Origin: an uncultured Prevotellaceae bacterium | Lineage (GTDB): Bacteria; Bacteroidota; Bacteroidia; Bacteroidales; Bacteroidaceae | Direction: 5' to 3' | DNA: 64,000 bases | Assembly: GCA_902792635.1 (NCBI GenBank) | Contig: CADBAG010000009.1 | Span: forward strand, 1 to 64,000 | Shown: piece by piece, positions 51,503-59,989 of the stretch | Numbering within the stretch: the stretch's first letter is position 1 | How the letters are laid out: each line of letters begins with the position of its first letter | Translations under genes and position numbers: made by a program | Notes under the pieces: model-generated | Seen by the model: only the letters and a program-made list of their open reading frames with translations | What the model was told of the DNA's origin: nothing | Database searches by the model: none

Positions 51503-51533
51503 CAAAAGTATAGAAAAAAAACGGAGTGGCAAA
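51503..51533 (-). promoter_or_regulatory. Promoter of corA
   Basis: Minus strand: -33 TTTG at 51530-51533 and -7 TACTTTTG at 51503-51510, spacer 19 bp. Confidence 0.75.
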
Positions 51534-51583
51534 CGTTTCCTCCGTTTTTTTACACAATTATTTCGTTTTTCGTCTTGTCTTCT

Positions 51584-51673
51584 ATCGCGCCACGGCCGAG
51601 TCGGAAATGCGCCACGGCCGAGGCGGAAACGCGTCACGGCCGAGGCGGAATCGCGCCACGTATGAGGCGCGAT
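51584..51673. repeat. 22-bp tandem array, sister of 6357-6443
   Basis: Four 22-bp units (GCGCCACGGCCGAGGCGGAA type), beginning ATCGCGCCACG and ending TGAGGCGCGAT, between the corA promoter and the pepD stop. Same unit length and end sequence as the array at 6.4 kb but a different core. Confidence 0.82.
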
Positions 51674-51679
51674 GAAATT

Positions 51680-53134
51680 CTACTTTTCTGGGATCTGCTC
51701 CAATGCTGCAGTGAGTAGTTTCCAGAACGGTTCGGCGGTGTCAATCTTGAAGCGTTCGCTCGTGGTATGGGGCGAGAGGAGGGTAGGACCGAGGCTTACC
51801 ACATCCATGCCCGGATACTTGCTGAGGATGACGGAGCACTCCAGTCCGGCGTGATCAGCCTGTACCGTAGCCTCCTGGCCTGTCTGCTCCTTATAGATCT
51901 TCTTCAGCAGGTTGAGGATCTCACTGTCGGGATTCGGGTCCCAGCCACCATAGCTTCCGCTGAGCTCTGTCTTCATGCCAGCCATGGAGAAGCAGCTCTC
52001 AAGCATTGTGGCGACATACTCCTTCATGTCCTCACGGCTCGAGCGTGCGAGAATCTTGATAGCGGCCTTACCGGCTTCGATGTCGATGATAGCGAGGTTG
52101 GAAGATGTCTCCACGACTTCGGGATAAGAAGGAATCATGCGGATGACACCGTTGTGGCAAGCGAAGATAGCGTCGATGAGGTTGTCTTGGATTTCCACGG
52201 GAACAAGCTCTGCAGGCTTGTCCACCTCCTCAGTGAAGAATTCAACGTCTTTCTCAATGCCACGGAACTCATCCTCGATGGCGATACGTTGCTCCTCGAC
52301 GAGACTCTTCAGCGTCTCTACCTCTTCCTTCGGCAGAGCCAGCACGACCTCAGCCTTGAAGGGGATAGCATTGCGCATGTTGCCGCCATGCCAGGAAGCA
52401 AGGCGTGCATCTGTCTCTGCTACAGCCTTGCGCACGAGACGTACCATCTCCTTGTTGGCATTGGCGCGGCCCTCGTTGATCTCCAGTCCTGAGTGACCAC
52501 CGCGCAGACCCTTCAGCGTCACCTTCACAGCAGCCTCCTGGTCGTTGTCCACGGGCTTGTACTCGAGCGTTGAAGTGATATCAATGCCACCGGCTGAACC
52601 GATAACGAACTTGCCCCAGAGCTCAGAGTCGAGGTTCATGAGAATATCGCTGTGCAGCTCGCCTTCGGGAAGCTCATTGGCACCGTACATACCCGTCTCC
52701 TCGTCACGTGTGATCAGTGCTTCTACCGGGCCATGCTTGAGGTTTTTGTCTTCCATGATGCCCATGATAGCAGCTACACCCATGCCATCGTCGGAGCCGA
52801 GGGTCGTGCCTTTGGCATGCACCCATCCGTCTTCGATGTAAGTCTCGATGGGGTCAGTCTCGAAGTTATGCGTAGAGTCAGGCGCTTTCTGCGGCACCAT
52901 GTCCATGTGGGCCTGCAGCAGCACGGTCTTGCGGTTCTCATAGCCCGGGGTAGCGGGCTTGCGCATCACGATGTTGCCTGCGGGGTCTTTGAAAGCCTCG
53001 ACACCGACGCGCTTGGCAAAGTCGAGCAGGAACTGCTGCACCTTCTCTACATGTCCGCTTGGACGGGGAATCTGTGTGAGATCATCGAAGTTCTGCCAGA
53101 TGGCAGCGGGTTGAAGATTGCGGATTTCACTCAT
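51680..53134 (-). CDS. pepD: Aminoacyl-histidine dipeptidase
   Basis: 484 residues. M20-family PepD: LLQAHMDMVPQKAPDS (metal His), LGSDDGMGVAAIMGI, LITRDEETGMYGANEL (metal/catalytic Glu), GSAGGIDITSTLEY, GGHSGLEI and HAGLECSVIL near the end. Cytosolic hydrolysis of X-His and other dipeptides, suiting a peptide-fermenting organism. Confidence 0.96.
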   Translation of the reverse strand: MSEIRNLQPAAIWQNFDDLTQIPRPSGHVEKVQQFLLDFAKRVGVEAFKDPAGNIVMRKPATPGYENRKTVLLQAHMDMVPQKAPDSTHNFETDPIETYIEDGWVHAKGTTLGSDDGMGVAAIMGIMEDKNLKHGPVEALITRDEETGMYGANELPEGELHSDILMNLDSELWGKFVIGSAGGIDITSTLEYKPVDNDQEAAVKVTLKGLRGGHSGLEINEGRANANKEMVRLVRKAVAETDARLASWHGGNMRNAIPFKAEVVLALPKEEVETLKSLVEEQRIAIEDEFRGIEKDVEFFTEEVDKPAELVPVEIQDNLIDAIFACHNGVIRMIPSYPEVVETSSNLAIIDIEAGKAAIKILARSSREDMKEYVATMLESCFSMAGMKTELSGSYGGWDPNPDSEILNLLKKIYKEQTGQEATVQADHAGLECSVILSKYPGMDVVSLGPTLLSPHTTSERFKIDTAEPFWKLLTAALEQIPEK

Positions 53135-53194
53135 AGTCTTTGGTTATTAATAATTTATATTCTGTGTAATATCAGTTGTCTTATGGATTATTCC

Positions 53195-54193
53195 TCAGGA
53201 GGCGTCAGCTACTTGTCGTTTCTTCGTCAGTGTCAGGGCTATCCATCCGTAGATGCCGAGAAGCAGGACAAGTAGCGTCTGAACAGTGTGCACGATAAGC
53301 ACGAAGTAGAGCGCACTGTTGGCTGCCACGCCATAGAGGATGAGCATCGTCTTCACGGCAAAGTGCCAGGGACCGGCGCCGTTGGGCGTAGGTACGATGA
53401 CAGCGATGGAACCGACGATGAAAGTCACCATGGCGCAGGCTGCTCCTAAATGGGAGGTTGCCTCGAAGCAGAAGAACGTCAGATAATAGTGCAGGAAATA
53501 GCACGCCCAGATGCCGATGCTGAAGAAGATGAAGAGGGGCACATTGCGCACATTCTTCACGGAGATGATGCCGGACCACAGTCCGATGAATGTCTCCTTC
53601 ACCTTATTATATATAGAGAGCTTTCTCAGAATGAACCAGATAAGGCCCACGGCTGCCAAGCCGCAGATGATCGTCACCCACCATCCGGCGGTTGTGAACT
53701 GTCCTAAGAGCTCATCAATACGCGTGCCTGTGCGCGAGAAAAAGCGATGGAAGACGGGTAACTGCCACAGGAAGGTGAAGAGCGTGAGGGCAAGGATGAG
53801 CACGGTGTCGATAGCGCGCTCCGTAACCACGGTACCGAGCGATTTCGGGAACGACACACCGTCCCAGCGCCGCAGTACGCCACAGCGAGCAAATTCTCCG
53901 ATACGGGGAATGAGCAGACTTGAGGCATAAGAGACGAAGATGCTGTTCACTGCCACGCTCTGTCGCGGTTTCTCACCGAGGGGTTCTAAAGTCTGTCTCC
54001 AGCGCCATCCGCGGAACACCTGAGCGAAGATACCGAAAGGGAAAGAGAGAATCATCCACGTCCAGTCCATCTGGTGAAGCATTACACCTTCAATACTGCG
54101 GATGTTGAAGCCACGGTACATCCAATAAAGGATTGCACCGCCCAATAGCAAGGACATTGCTACCTGCAACAACGTGTTTATCTTCTTCTTCAT
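53195..54193 (-). CDS. UPF0104/lysylphosphatidylglycerol-synthase-like membrane protein
   Basis: 332 residues from ATG 54193. The promoter box at 54209-54216 excludes the upstream starts and leaves a leader of only a few bases. Eight or more membrane helices; PFGIFAQVFRGWRWRQTLEPLG, SLLIPRIGEFARCGVLRR and VPTPNGAGPWHFAV are the conserved segments of this family (the membrane part of MprF and relatives). Probably moves or flips a lipid; no synthase domain is present. Confidence 0.85.
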   Translation of the reverse strand: MKKKINTLLQVAMSLLLGGAILYWMYRGFNIRSIEGVMLHQMDWTWMILSFPFGIFAQVFRGWRWRQTLEPLGEKPRQSVAVNSIFVSYASSLLIPRIGEFARCGVLRRWDGVSFPKSLGTVVTERAIDTVLILALTLFTFLWQLPVFHRFFSRTGTRIDELLGQFTTAGWWVTIICGLAAVGLIWFILRKLSIYNKVKETFIGLWSGIISVKNVRNVPLFIFFSIGIWACYFLHYYLTFFCFEATSHLGAACAMVTFIVGSIAVIVPTPNGAGPWHFAVKTMLILYGVAANSALYFVLIVHTVQTLLVLLLGIYGWIALTLTKKRQVADAS

Positions 54194-54208
54194 TTCCATT
54201 TCAATACG

Positions 54209-54216
54209 CAAAATTA
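54209..54216 (-). promoter_or_regulatory. -7 box of the UPF0104 gene
   Basis: Minus-strand TAATTTTG, exact TAnnTTTG, 15 bases before the ATG at 54193. Confidence 0.5.
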
Positions 54217-54313
54217 TAAAAAATAAATGAGATACCTTCTCCATGCAATGACTTTTTGATTCCTTTGCACTTGTGAAACAATATACTTTTTAATAAAGCG
54301 TTAGTTTGATATA

Positions 54314-55348
54314 ATGATTAAGATAGATATTTCGTCGAAGATCTTGCATTTCAAGCAACCTGCAGGAACTTCGCGTGGTGTGTACACTACACATCGCTCT
54401 TATTATGTGACGCTTGAGAAAGAAGGGGTCAAGGGAGTGGGCGAATGCTCCATCCTGCCTGATCTCAGTTGTGATGCCATGCCGTGGCCACGCTATGAGG
54501 CCGTGCTGCGCAAGACGTGCGAGCTTGTGGAGCAAATGGGTGGAATCCCTTATGAGATGCTGCGCCCTTACCCTTCTATCCTCTTTGGCCTGGAGACGGC
54601 TTTCGCACAGGTGGATGCACATGGTTCTACGGCTTTGTCGGAGACGCCCTTCTCGCGCGGTGAGGAAGGTATTCCTATCAATGGACTCGTGTGGATGGGC
54701 TCTTTCGAAGAAATGTATGCTCGGTTGGAAGAAAAACTGCAGCAGGGCTTTCATTGCGTGAAACTGAAGATTGGCGCCATAGACTTCTCACGTGAGCTCG
54801 AGCTTGTTCGGCATATCCGCAAGCATTTCTCGAAAGAGCAGATAGAATTGCGAGTGGATGCCAATGGTGGATTCACGCCTGAGAATGCCATGCAGCGCCT
54901 GAGAGATCTCGCAAAGTATGATATCCACTCCATAGAGCAGCCTGTCAAGCAGCATCAGTGGAGAGAGATGGCGTTCCTCTGTAAGGAGTCGCCGTTGCCT
55001 ATTGCGCTCGACGAGGAACTCATTGGCGTGAATCAGCCTGAACAGAAGGCGCGGTTGCTCGACACCATTCATCCGGCTTATATTGTGCTTAAACCGAGTC
55101 TTCATGGTGGAATGATGGGGTGCAGAGAATGGATAAGGCTGGCACGCGAGCGTGGCATAGGGTCGTGGATCACTTCGGCCCTGGAGAGCAATGTAGGGCT
55201 CAATGCTATCGCTCATTTCTGTGCAGAGGTCTATGGACCGCATATCACGATGCCGCAGGGTCTGGGCACAGGACTGCTTTATATGGATAATATCGACCGG
55301 CCGTTGGAGATTATTGGGGATAAGCTATGGTACTTGAAGAATTCTTAG
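54314..55348 (+). CDS. menC: o-Succinylbenzoate synthase
   Basis: 344 residues. Enolase superfamily: catalytic Lys in KLKIG, metal ligands Asp (VDANGG), Glu (SIEQPV), Asp (ALDEELIG), and second Lys (VLKPS). Dehydrates SHCHC to o-succinylbenzoate in menaquinone synthesis. It overlaps menE by 22 bases. A near-consensus -7 (TTCCTTTG) lies at about 54260. Confidence 0.95.
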   Translation: MIKIDISSKILHFKQPAGTSRGVYTTHRSYYVTLEKEGVKGVGECSILPDLSCDAMPWPRYEAVLRKTCELVEQMGGIPYEMLRPYPSILFGLETAFAQVDAHGSTALSETPFSRGEEGIPINGLVWMGSFEEMYARLEEKLQQGFHCVKLKIGAIDFSRELELVRHIRKHFSKEQIELRVDANGGFTPENAMQRLRDLAKYDIHSIEQPVKQHQWREMAFLCKESPLPIALDEELIGVNQPEQKARLLDTIHPAYIVLKPSLHGGMMGCREWIRLARERGIGSWITSALESNVGLNAIAHFCAEVYGPHITMPQGLGTGLLYMDNIDRPLEIIGDKLWYLKNS

Positions 55349-56346
55349 ACGAATGGCACAATGACAACCCCACGGTGCTTGTGCATACGAGTGGTTCTAC
55401 GGGCAAGCCGAAACCGATGTGGGTGGAGAAGCAGAAGATGCTTAACTCGGCGCGTATCACTTGTGATTTCCTTGGATTAAAGCCTGGAGACTCAGCACTG
55501 CTCTGCATGCCCCTCGATTATATCGCGGGAAAGATGGTTGTTGTAAGGGCGATAGAACGAAAGCTAAAGCTCGTAAATATAGCGCCTTGCGGTCATCCTA
55601 TGGCGAACGCTGAGCCCACGACGTTTGCTGCTATGGTACCTCTGCAGGTGTACAACTCCTTGCAGGTGCCGGAAGAAAAACAAAAACTGATGGCAATCCG
55701 ACATCTAATCATCGGAGGTGGGGCTATTGATGAGGAGATGGCTGATGCTTTGCGCGCCTTCCCTAATAATGTGTGGAGCACCTATGGCATGACGGAGACG
55801 CTCTCTCATATTGCGCTGCGCCGGCTCAATGGCGAGGAAGCAAGCGAGTGGTATACGCCCTTTGATACGGTAGAGGTCTCGCAGGATGAAGATGGCTGTC
55901 TCGTGATCAATGCGCCGCTCGTTCATGATGGGGTATTGAAGACAAATGACCGGGTGGAGATGCGCAAGGATAAGACAACTGGAAGACAACAGTTTAGAAT
56001 TGTTGGTCGTAAAGATAATATCATAGATTCGGGAGGAATCAAGATACAGATTGAAGAGGTAGAACGACTGCTAAAACCGCATCTCAGTGTGCCTTTTATG
56101 ATCACGAAAACACCCAATAAAAAGTTCGGTGAAGTGGTCGTGTTGTTGTGTGGAAAACCTTTCGATGGAGTGTCATCTTCCTCTTCTGATTCAATGCTTT
56201 CAGAAGAAGAATTGCGCAACATTTGCACGAAAGTATTGCCTCCTTATTGGGCCCCGAAGAAATATGTATTTGTAGATAAGCTGCCGATGACGGAGACGGG
56301 AAAGCCGGCAAGAGCGGAGGCGGAGAAACTTGTGCGTGATCTATGA
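55327..56346 (+). CDS. menE: o-Succinylbenzoate-CoA ligase
   Basis: 339 residues, shorter than typical MenE (~450-490), as is usual for Bacteroidetes forms. AMP-binding motifs: HTSGSTGKPKPMWV, STYGMTETLSHIALRR, DRVEMR, GRKDNIIDSGGIKIQIEEVE and KLPMTETGKPARAE (catalytic Lys). Adenylates o-succinylbenzoate and joins CoA. Confidence 0.93.
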   Translation: MVLEEFLDEWHNDNPTVLVHTSGSTGKPKPMWVEKQKMLNSARITCDFLGLKPGDSALLCMPLDYIAGKMVVVRAIERKLKLVNIAPCGHPMANAEPTTFAAMVPLQVYNSLQVPEEKQKLMAIRHLIIGGGAIDEEMADALRAFPNNVWSTYGMTETLSHIALRRLNGEEASEWYTPFDTVEVSQDEDGCLVINAPLVHDGVLKTNDRVEMRKDKTTGRQQFRIVGRKDNIIDSGGIKIQIEEVERLLKPHLSVPFMITKTPNKKFGEVVVLLCGKPFDGVSSSSSDSMLSEEELRNICTKVLPPYWAPKKYVFVDKLPMTETGKPARAEAEKLVRDL

Positions 56347-56372
56347 TGCTTGCTCTGAATGGTATAACCGTA

Positions 56373-56393
56373 GGGCGGCCCTTGTGGCCGCCC
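56373..56393. terminator. Hairpin between menE and the RHH gene
   Basis: GGGCGGCC, loop CTTGT, GGCCGCCC; no T run. Similar GGGCGGCC hairpins occur at about 44039-44062 and 56942-56961, so it may be a short repeat rather than a true terminator. Confidence 0.5.
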
Positions 56394-56399
56394 TAATAT

Positions 56400-56918
56400 C
56401 TATTTCCCTAAGAACTTGTCTACTGCCTCAATGATGATATCGTTGAGCGTGATGCGGTTGAGCTGGGAGTCGTTCATCGCTTTATACTGGAGCATGCGGG
56501 CATAGAGCGACTGTGGCATACGGCATCCGACACTCTTGATGGGCTCTCCTGCATATTTTGCATTGCGGTCCGGGACCTCATGGCGTTGGGCCGCATTTAG
56601 TTTGGGTGCCTCCTCAACCGTTTTTCTCGATCTCGAGCGAGTGGTTGTGGCTCTCGGATGTCGTGGAGCTGTTTGCTGTCTTGGTTCGGGCTGAACTTCT
56701 ACCTGTGGCTGCTCTTGAGGTTGTTCCTGCGGCTGCTCTTGAACGGAAGCCTGTACTTGCGGTTCAATGTTTGCTTGTGCGTTTGCGTGCAATGGTGCAC
56801 TATTGCTTTGTTCTATAACTTTCTCTGTATCAGACGAATTATCTACGTTCTCTTTGCCGGCTTGTAGCATCTTTGCGAGCTGGCTCTGTAGACTATTGGT
56901 GTTTCTCTTGATCTTCAT
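56400..56918 (-). CDS. Ribbon-helix-helix partner of the second ParA (ParB-like)
   Basis: 172 residues. The first ~125 are disordered and rich in Gln, Pro and Glu (EQPQEQPQEQPQVEVQPEP) with a basic patch (TTTRSRSRK). The last ~45 look like a ribbon-helix-helix: strand KSVGCRMP, helix SLYARMLQYKAMNDSQ, helix TLNDIIIEAVDKFL. This layout (flexible arm plus RHH) is that of centromere-binding proteins of plasmid ParA systems (ParG, omega) and of DUF3408-type proteins in Bacteroides mobile elements. It lies 62 bases after parA in the same operon. Confidence 0.7.
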   Translation of the reverse strand: MKIKRNTNSLQSQLAKMLQAGKENVDNSSDTEKVIEQSNSAPLHANAQANIEPQVQASVQEQPQEQPQEQPQVEVQPEPRQQTAPRHPRATTTRSRSRKTVEEAPKLNAAQRHEVPDRNAKYAGEPIKSVGCRMPQSLYARMLQYKAMNDSQLNRITLNDIIIEAVDKFLGK

Positions 56919-56980
56919 AATCTTTTTTATTGTTGCTTTGCAGGGGCGGCCCTGGTGGCCGTCCGCAAAGTAGTTGGTGT

Positions 56981-57838
56981 TTATTCTTCTCCGAAAATGG
57001 TTTCTGCCACCTTCATGTAATCCTCAGCTGCGCGACAGGTGGGTGCGTAGTTGATGACATCTGTCATGCGAGTCTGTGCTTCTGCCACCTTCACGGAACG
57101 GTGGATGGGGGTAGGGATGAGCGAGTCCTCAAAGTTGTTTTCCAGAAAGTCCTGAAGCTCATTGGTGATGACGAGCTGACTGTTGACCATTGTTGGGAGA
57201 AGCAACATGTTCTCGAGGTTAGGGTTAAGTTCCTTCTTGATCTGCTTGGCTTGCTCGAGAATACTTCCCACACCGGTCACACTCAGACCTTCCATCTGGA
57301 TGGGTACGAGGAGCGTGGTTGCCATTGCCATGGCGTTACAGGTGCTCTGAGAAAGCGAAGGCGGACAGTCGATGAGCATGTAGTCGAAGTCCTCGAAGAC
57401 ATTCCCAGTAGCTTCTTTCTCATCGATGGCTCCGTTGGTCATGTTGAAATAGCCTTGCATGACACACTTGGCGAGAACAAGGCGGGGAATGTTCTGACCG
57501 AAGAGCGATACATCTATGTTCTGCATCTCTGCTGAACCCGGAACATAATAGATACCAGATGGTGATGTGTAGACGGGTATCTTGGCCACCTTTGTCATGG
57601 CGTCGTAGATGGTCATGCGTGCATACTCCGGCAGTGTCTTTCGGAGGTCGTTCCATCCTAAGAGAAAGGATAGGTTACACTGTGGGTCGAGATCCATCAC
57701 AATCACGCGCTTCTGCGGGTGCATCTTATGAAGACATGCTGCAAGTGTCTGTACAGTTGTCGTCTTACCTACGCCTCCCTTGAAGTTTGTTACGGAGAGG
57801 ACGTCGTTCAACTGATGCTTCATTGTCTTTTCTTCCAT
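56981..57838 (-). CDS. ParA-family ATPase, plasmid-style (second par system)
   Basis: 285 residues (ATG 57838, alternative 57823). Deviant Walker A FKGGVGKTTTVQTLA, A' motif VIVMDLDPQCNLSFLLGW, Walker B DYMLIDCPPSLSQSTCNAMAMA. Longer than the chromosomal ParA at 22 kb and clearly different from it. With its RHH partner and the upstream octamer array it forms a self-contained segregation module like those of plasmids or integrative elements, yet sits between menE and holA with no other mobile genes. Confidence 0.9.
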   Translation of the reverse strand: MEEKTMKHQLNDVLSVTNFKGGVGKTTTVQTLAACLHKMHPQKRVIVMDLDPQCNLSFLLGWNDLRKTLPEYARMTIYDAMTKVAKIPVYTSPSGIYYVPGSAEMQNIDVSLFGQNIPRLVLAKCVMQGYFNMTNGAIDEKEATGNVFEDFDYMLIDCPPSLSQSTCNAMAMATTLLVPIQMEGLSVTGVGSILEQAKQIKKELNPNLENMLLLPTMVNSQLVITNELQDFLENNFEDSLIPTPIHRSVKVAEAQTRMTDVINYAPTCRAAEDYMKVAETIFGEE

Positions 57839-58181
57839 TGTTTTATTGTCTTATTGTATTATTGCCTTTTTGAATTATTGCTTTGTTGTATCTTTGTCCT
57901 TTTGTGCTATTGCGTGCAATTATACTCTTGTTGTTGTGTACAATCGTGCGCTTAATATTGTTCTTTTGCGTGCAATTAATATTGCTTTATTGCGTGCAAT
58001 GGAACTTGTTTTATTGCGTGCAATAAAGTTTGTTTAATTGTGCGCAACCGTTCATTTGCTGTTGTTTCGTTGTGTGCAATATCCTTTGTTCTGTTGCGTG
58101 CAATTTTAATTGAATAGTTGTATTGTTGTGTCGTTGTGTAATTGCGTGCAATCTATCAATCGGTCATTTGCTTTTGCAAAG
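57838..58181. repeat. Octamer array with nine phased 12-bp palindromes: candidate centromere
   Basis: About 40 consecutive 8-bp units in one register, starting at the parA ATG (TTGTTTTA, TTGTCTTA, TTGTATTA, ...). Most begin TTG; units following TTGCGTGC begin AAT, so the pair makes the palindrome ATTGCGTGCAAT. Palindrome starts: 57909, 57933, 57965, 57989, 58013, 58037, 58069, 58093 and 58141, all separated by 24, 32 or 48 bp, i.e. multiples of 8. The array lies between the predicted promoter (58177-58206) and the ATG, so it would also be transcribed as a ~330-base leader. Confidence 0.9.
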
Positions 58182-58206
58182 ATACGAAATAATTGTTAGG
58201 CCCAAA
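58177..58206 (-). promoter_or_regulatory. Promoter of the second parA operon
   Basis: Minus strand: -33 TTTG at 58203-58206 and -7 TATCTTTG at 58177-58184, spacer 18 bp. It lies at the outer edge of the octamer array, so a protein bound there could autoregulate the operon. Confidence 0.6.
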
Positions 58207-58256
58207 AATAAAACGGAAGGAAAGTTCTGTAGCGACAGAATAAAGACTTAATATTG

Positions 58257-58706
58257 TCAAAGTTCTTCGTATTTTGGCATATGATCTAAGAATAAATATT
58301 TTTTATCGGCTGTATCAAACTTGCAGCAATAATGGTTGAGGCCGTTGGAGACTACAAGATACTGGGCATGCAACTGGAGGTTGTATGCCATAATCTGATC
58401 GAAGACGCGCTGCGTGATTTGGATGTGGGGCGCCTTGAACTCAATGATCATCCGCGGCTTGAGCATCCGGTCGTAGAGCACGCTGTCGGCTCTGAGATCC
58501 TTAGTGCCGATGCGGAGCGGGACCTCGTTGGCGAGTAGAGCAGTGGGGTAGCCGAGTGAAGACGTGAGCCAGTGGATGAAGTGCTGGCGCACCCATTCCT
58601 CCGGTGTCAGGGCTACCCAACGGCGGCGCAGCGGGTCGAGGACCTGGTAATGGCCTTCAGTGCCCCGCAATTTTATGTCGTATGATGGAAGGTTTAGTCG
58701 AATCAT
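58257..58706 (-). CDS. HSDR_N-type nuclease-fold protein
   Basis: 149 residues. Resembles the stand-alone type I restriction HsdR N-terminal domain family (HSDR_N_2): TPEEWVRQHFIHWLTSSLGYP, RADSVLYDRMLKPRMIIEFKAPHI, ITQRVFDQIMAYNLQLHAQYLVVSNG. D (RADSV) and ExK (IEFKAP) are the PD-(D/E)xK active-site residues, so a nuclease activity is plausible. No motor or specificity subunit is nearby. The pairing head-to-head with holA is widespread in Bacteroidetes, which suggests a housekeeping DNA role. Confidence 0.83.
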   Translation of the reverse strand: MIRLNLPSYDIKLRGTEGHYQVLDPLRRRWVALTPEEWVRQHFIHWLTSSLGYPTALLANEVPLRIGTKDLRADSVLYDRMLKPRMIIEFKAPHIQITQRVFDQIMAYNLQLHAQYLVVSNGLNHYCCKFDTADKKYLFLDHMPKYEEL

Positions 58707-58721
58707 TTTATTAACTTTGCA

Positions 58722-58737
58722 AAGATAATAAATAAAT
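58722..58737. promoter_or_regulatory. Back-to-back -7 boxes of holA and the HSDR_N gene
   Basis: TAACTTTG (plus, 58722-58729) directly abuts the reverse complement of TATCTTTG (58730-58737). Each is an exact -7 box for the gene on its side, so the promoters overlap and should compete. Confidence 0.55.
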
Positions 58738-58753
58738 TGAAGAGTTTAAGCCA

Positions 58754-59782
58754 ATGGCAGAGAAAAAAGCGGTGCCTACGTTTGATGGCATCATGCATGA
58801 CCTTAAAAACGGCGACTTTGCACCTATATATATATTGATGGGTGACGAGTCTTACTATATAGATCGGATCAGCAATTATATTCAGAATAATGTGTTGCCT
58901 GTAGATCAGCAGGCATTCGATCAGACTGTCGTCTTTGGAGCCGATGTCTCAGCTTCGCAGATTGCCGACCTTGCCATGCAGTTTCCGATGATGGCGCCAC
59001 GGCGCGTCATTATTGTGAAGGAAGCTCAGGGCCTGCGCTCTCTCGACAAGCTCGAGCACTATGCGCAGAAACCGCAGCCGAAAACGTTGCTCGTCATCTG
59101 TTATAAGAACGGGACGATCAATCGTCGCTCAAAGTTCGTCTCGGCTGTAGAAAAGAATGGAGTGGTGTTCGAGAGTAAGAAGTTGCGCGATTGGCAACTT
59201 CCCGGGCATATCCGCTCTTACCTCCAGTCGAAGAAAGTGGGCATTGATGACAAGAGTGCATCGATGATTGCTGAGAACGTGGGCGCTGATCTCAACCGTC
59301 TCTACTCCGAGCTCGACAAGCTCATCATCTCGCTCCCGGAAAATGACAGACGGGTGACTCCTGAAATGGTGGAGAAGAATATTGGAGTGAGCAAGGACTT
59401 CAACTCGTTCGAGCTTCGCGATGCCATTGTCAACCGCAATGTTTTGAAGGCAAATAGAATTATCAAATACTTTGACAATAACCCCAAAGCAGGTTCTCTC
59501 TATAGTTTCTTGCCGCTGCTCTTCTCCTACTTCCAGAATCTGATGCTCGCCTACTATGCACCCAACCGTACTGATCAGAATGCGTTGGCAAGCTATCTCG
59601 ATCTGAAGAGTGTGTGGGGTGTGAAAGACTACCTCACAGGACTGCGAAATTACACTGGAAAAAAGACTCTCCAGATTCTGCAGAAATTGAGAGAGATTGA
59701 CGCAAAAAGTAAAGGTTTGGATAACCCTTCAACCTCTTCCGGTGACCTGATGAAGGAGTTGATCTTCTTCATCCTGCACTGA
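58754..59782 (+). CDS. holA: DNA polymerase III subunit delta
   Basis: 342 residues. APIYILMGDESYYIDRISNYIQ at the N terminus, VDQQAFDQTVVFGAD, MMAPRRVIIVKEAQGL, VGADLNRLYSELDKLIISL and the C-terminal collar (NPKAGSLYSFLPLLFSYFQNLMLAYY) fit HolA. Opens the sliding clamp in the clamp loader. Confidence 0.95.
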   Translation: MAEKKAVPTFDGIMHDLKNGDFAPIYILMGDESYYIDRISNYIQNNVLPVDQQAFDQTVVFGADVSASQIADLAMQFPMMAPRRVIIVKEAQGLRSLDKLEHYAQKPQPKTLLVICYKNGTINRRSKFVSAVEKNGVVFESKKLRDWQLPGHIRSYLQSKKVGIDDKSASMIAENVGADLNRLYSELDKLIISLPENDRRVTPEMVEKNIGVSKDFNSFELRDAIVNRNVLKANRIIKYFDNNPKAGSLYSFLPLLFSYFQNLMLAYYAPNRTDQNALASYLDLKSVWGVKDYLTGLRNYTGKKTLQILQKLREIDAKSKGLDNPSTSSGDLMKELIFFILH

Positions 59783-59840
59783 AAAGAGGCCGTTTTTCAT
59801 CGTTTTCCTGCCATTTTCTTGCCTATTTTCATCTCTTTTG

Positions 59841-59864
59841 AGCGTCCTCGTGGACGCTTTTTTT
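59841..59864 (+). terminator. Intrinsic terminator after holA
   Basis: AGCGTCC, loop TCGT, GGACGCT, followed by seven T. Confidence 0.88.
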
Positions 59865-59989
59865 ATGCCTAAATCCATGAAAATAGGGTAGTTATCGTTA
59901 TAAACCTCCTCTGAGAATCGCTTCTTTTCAGCCTTTCGCCCACTTGTTCGGAAAGAATGGCGTGGCGGAAAAATCCGCAACAATCGACT

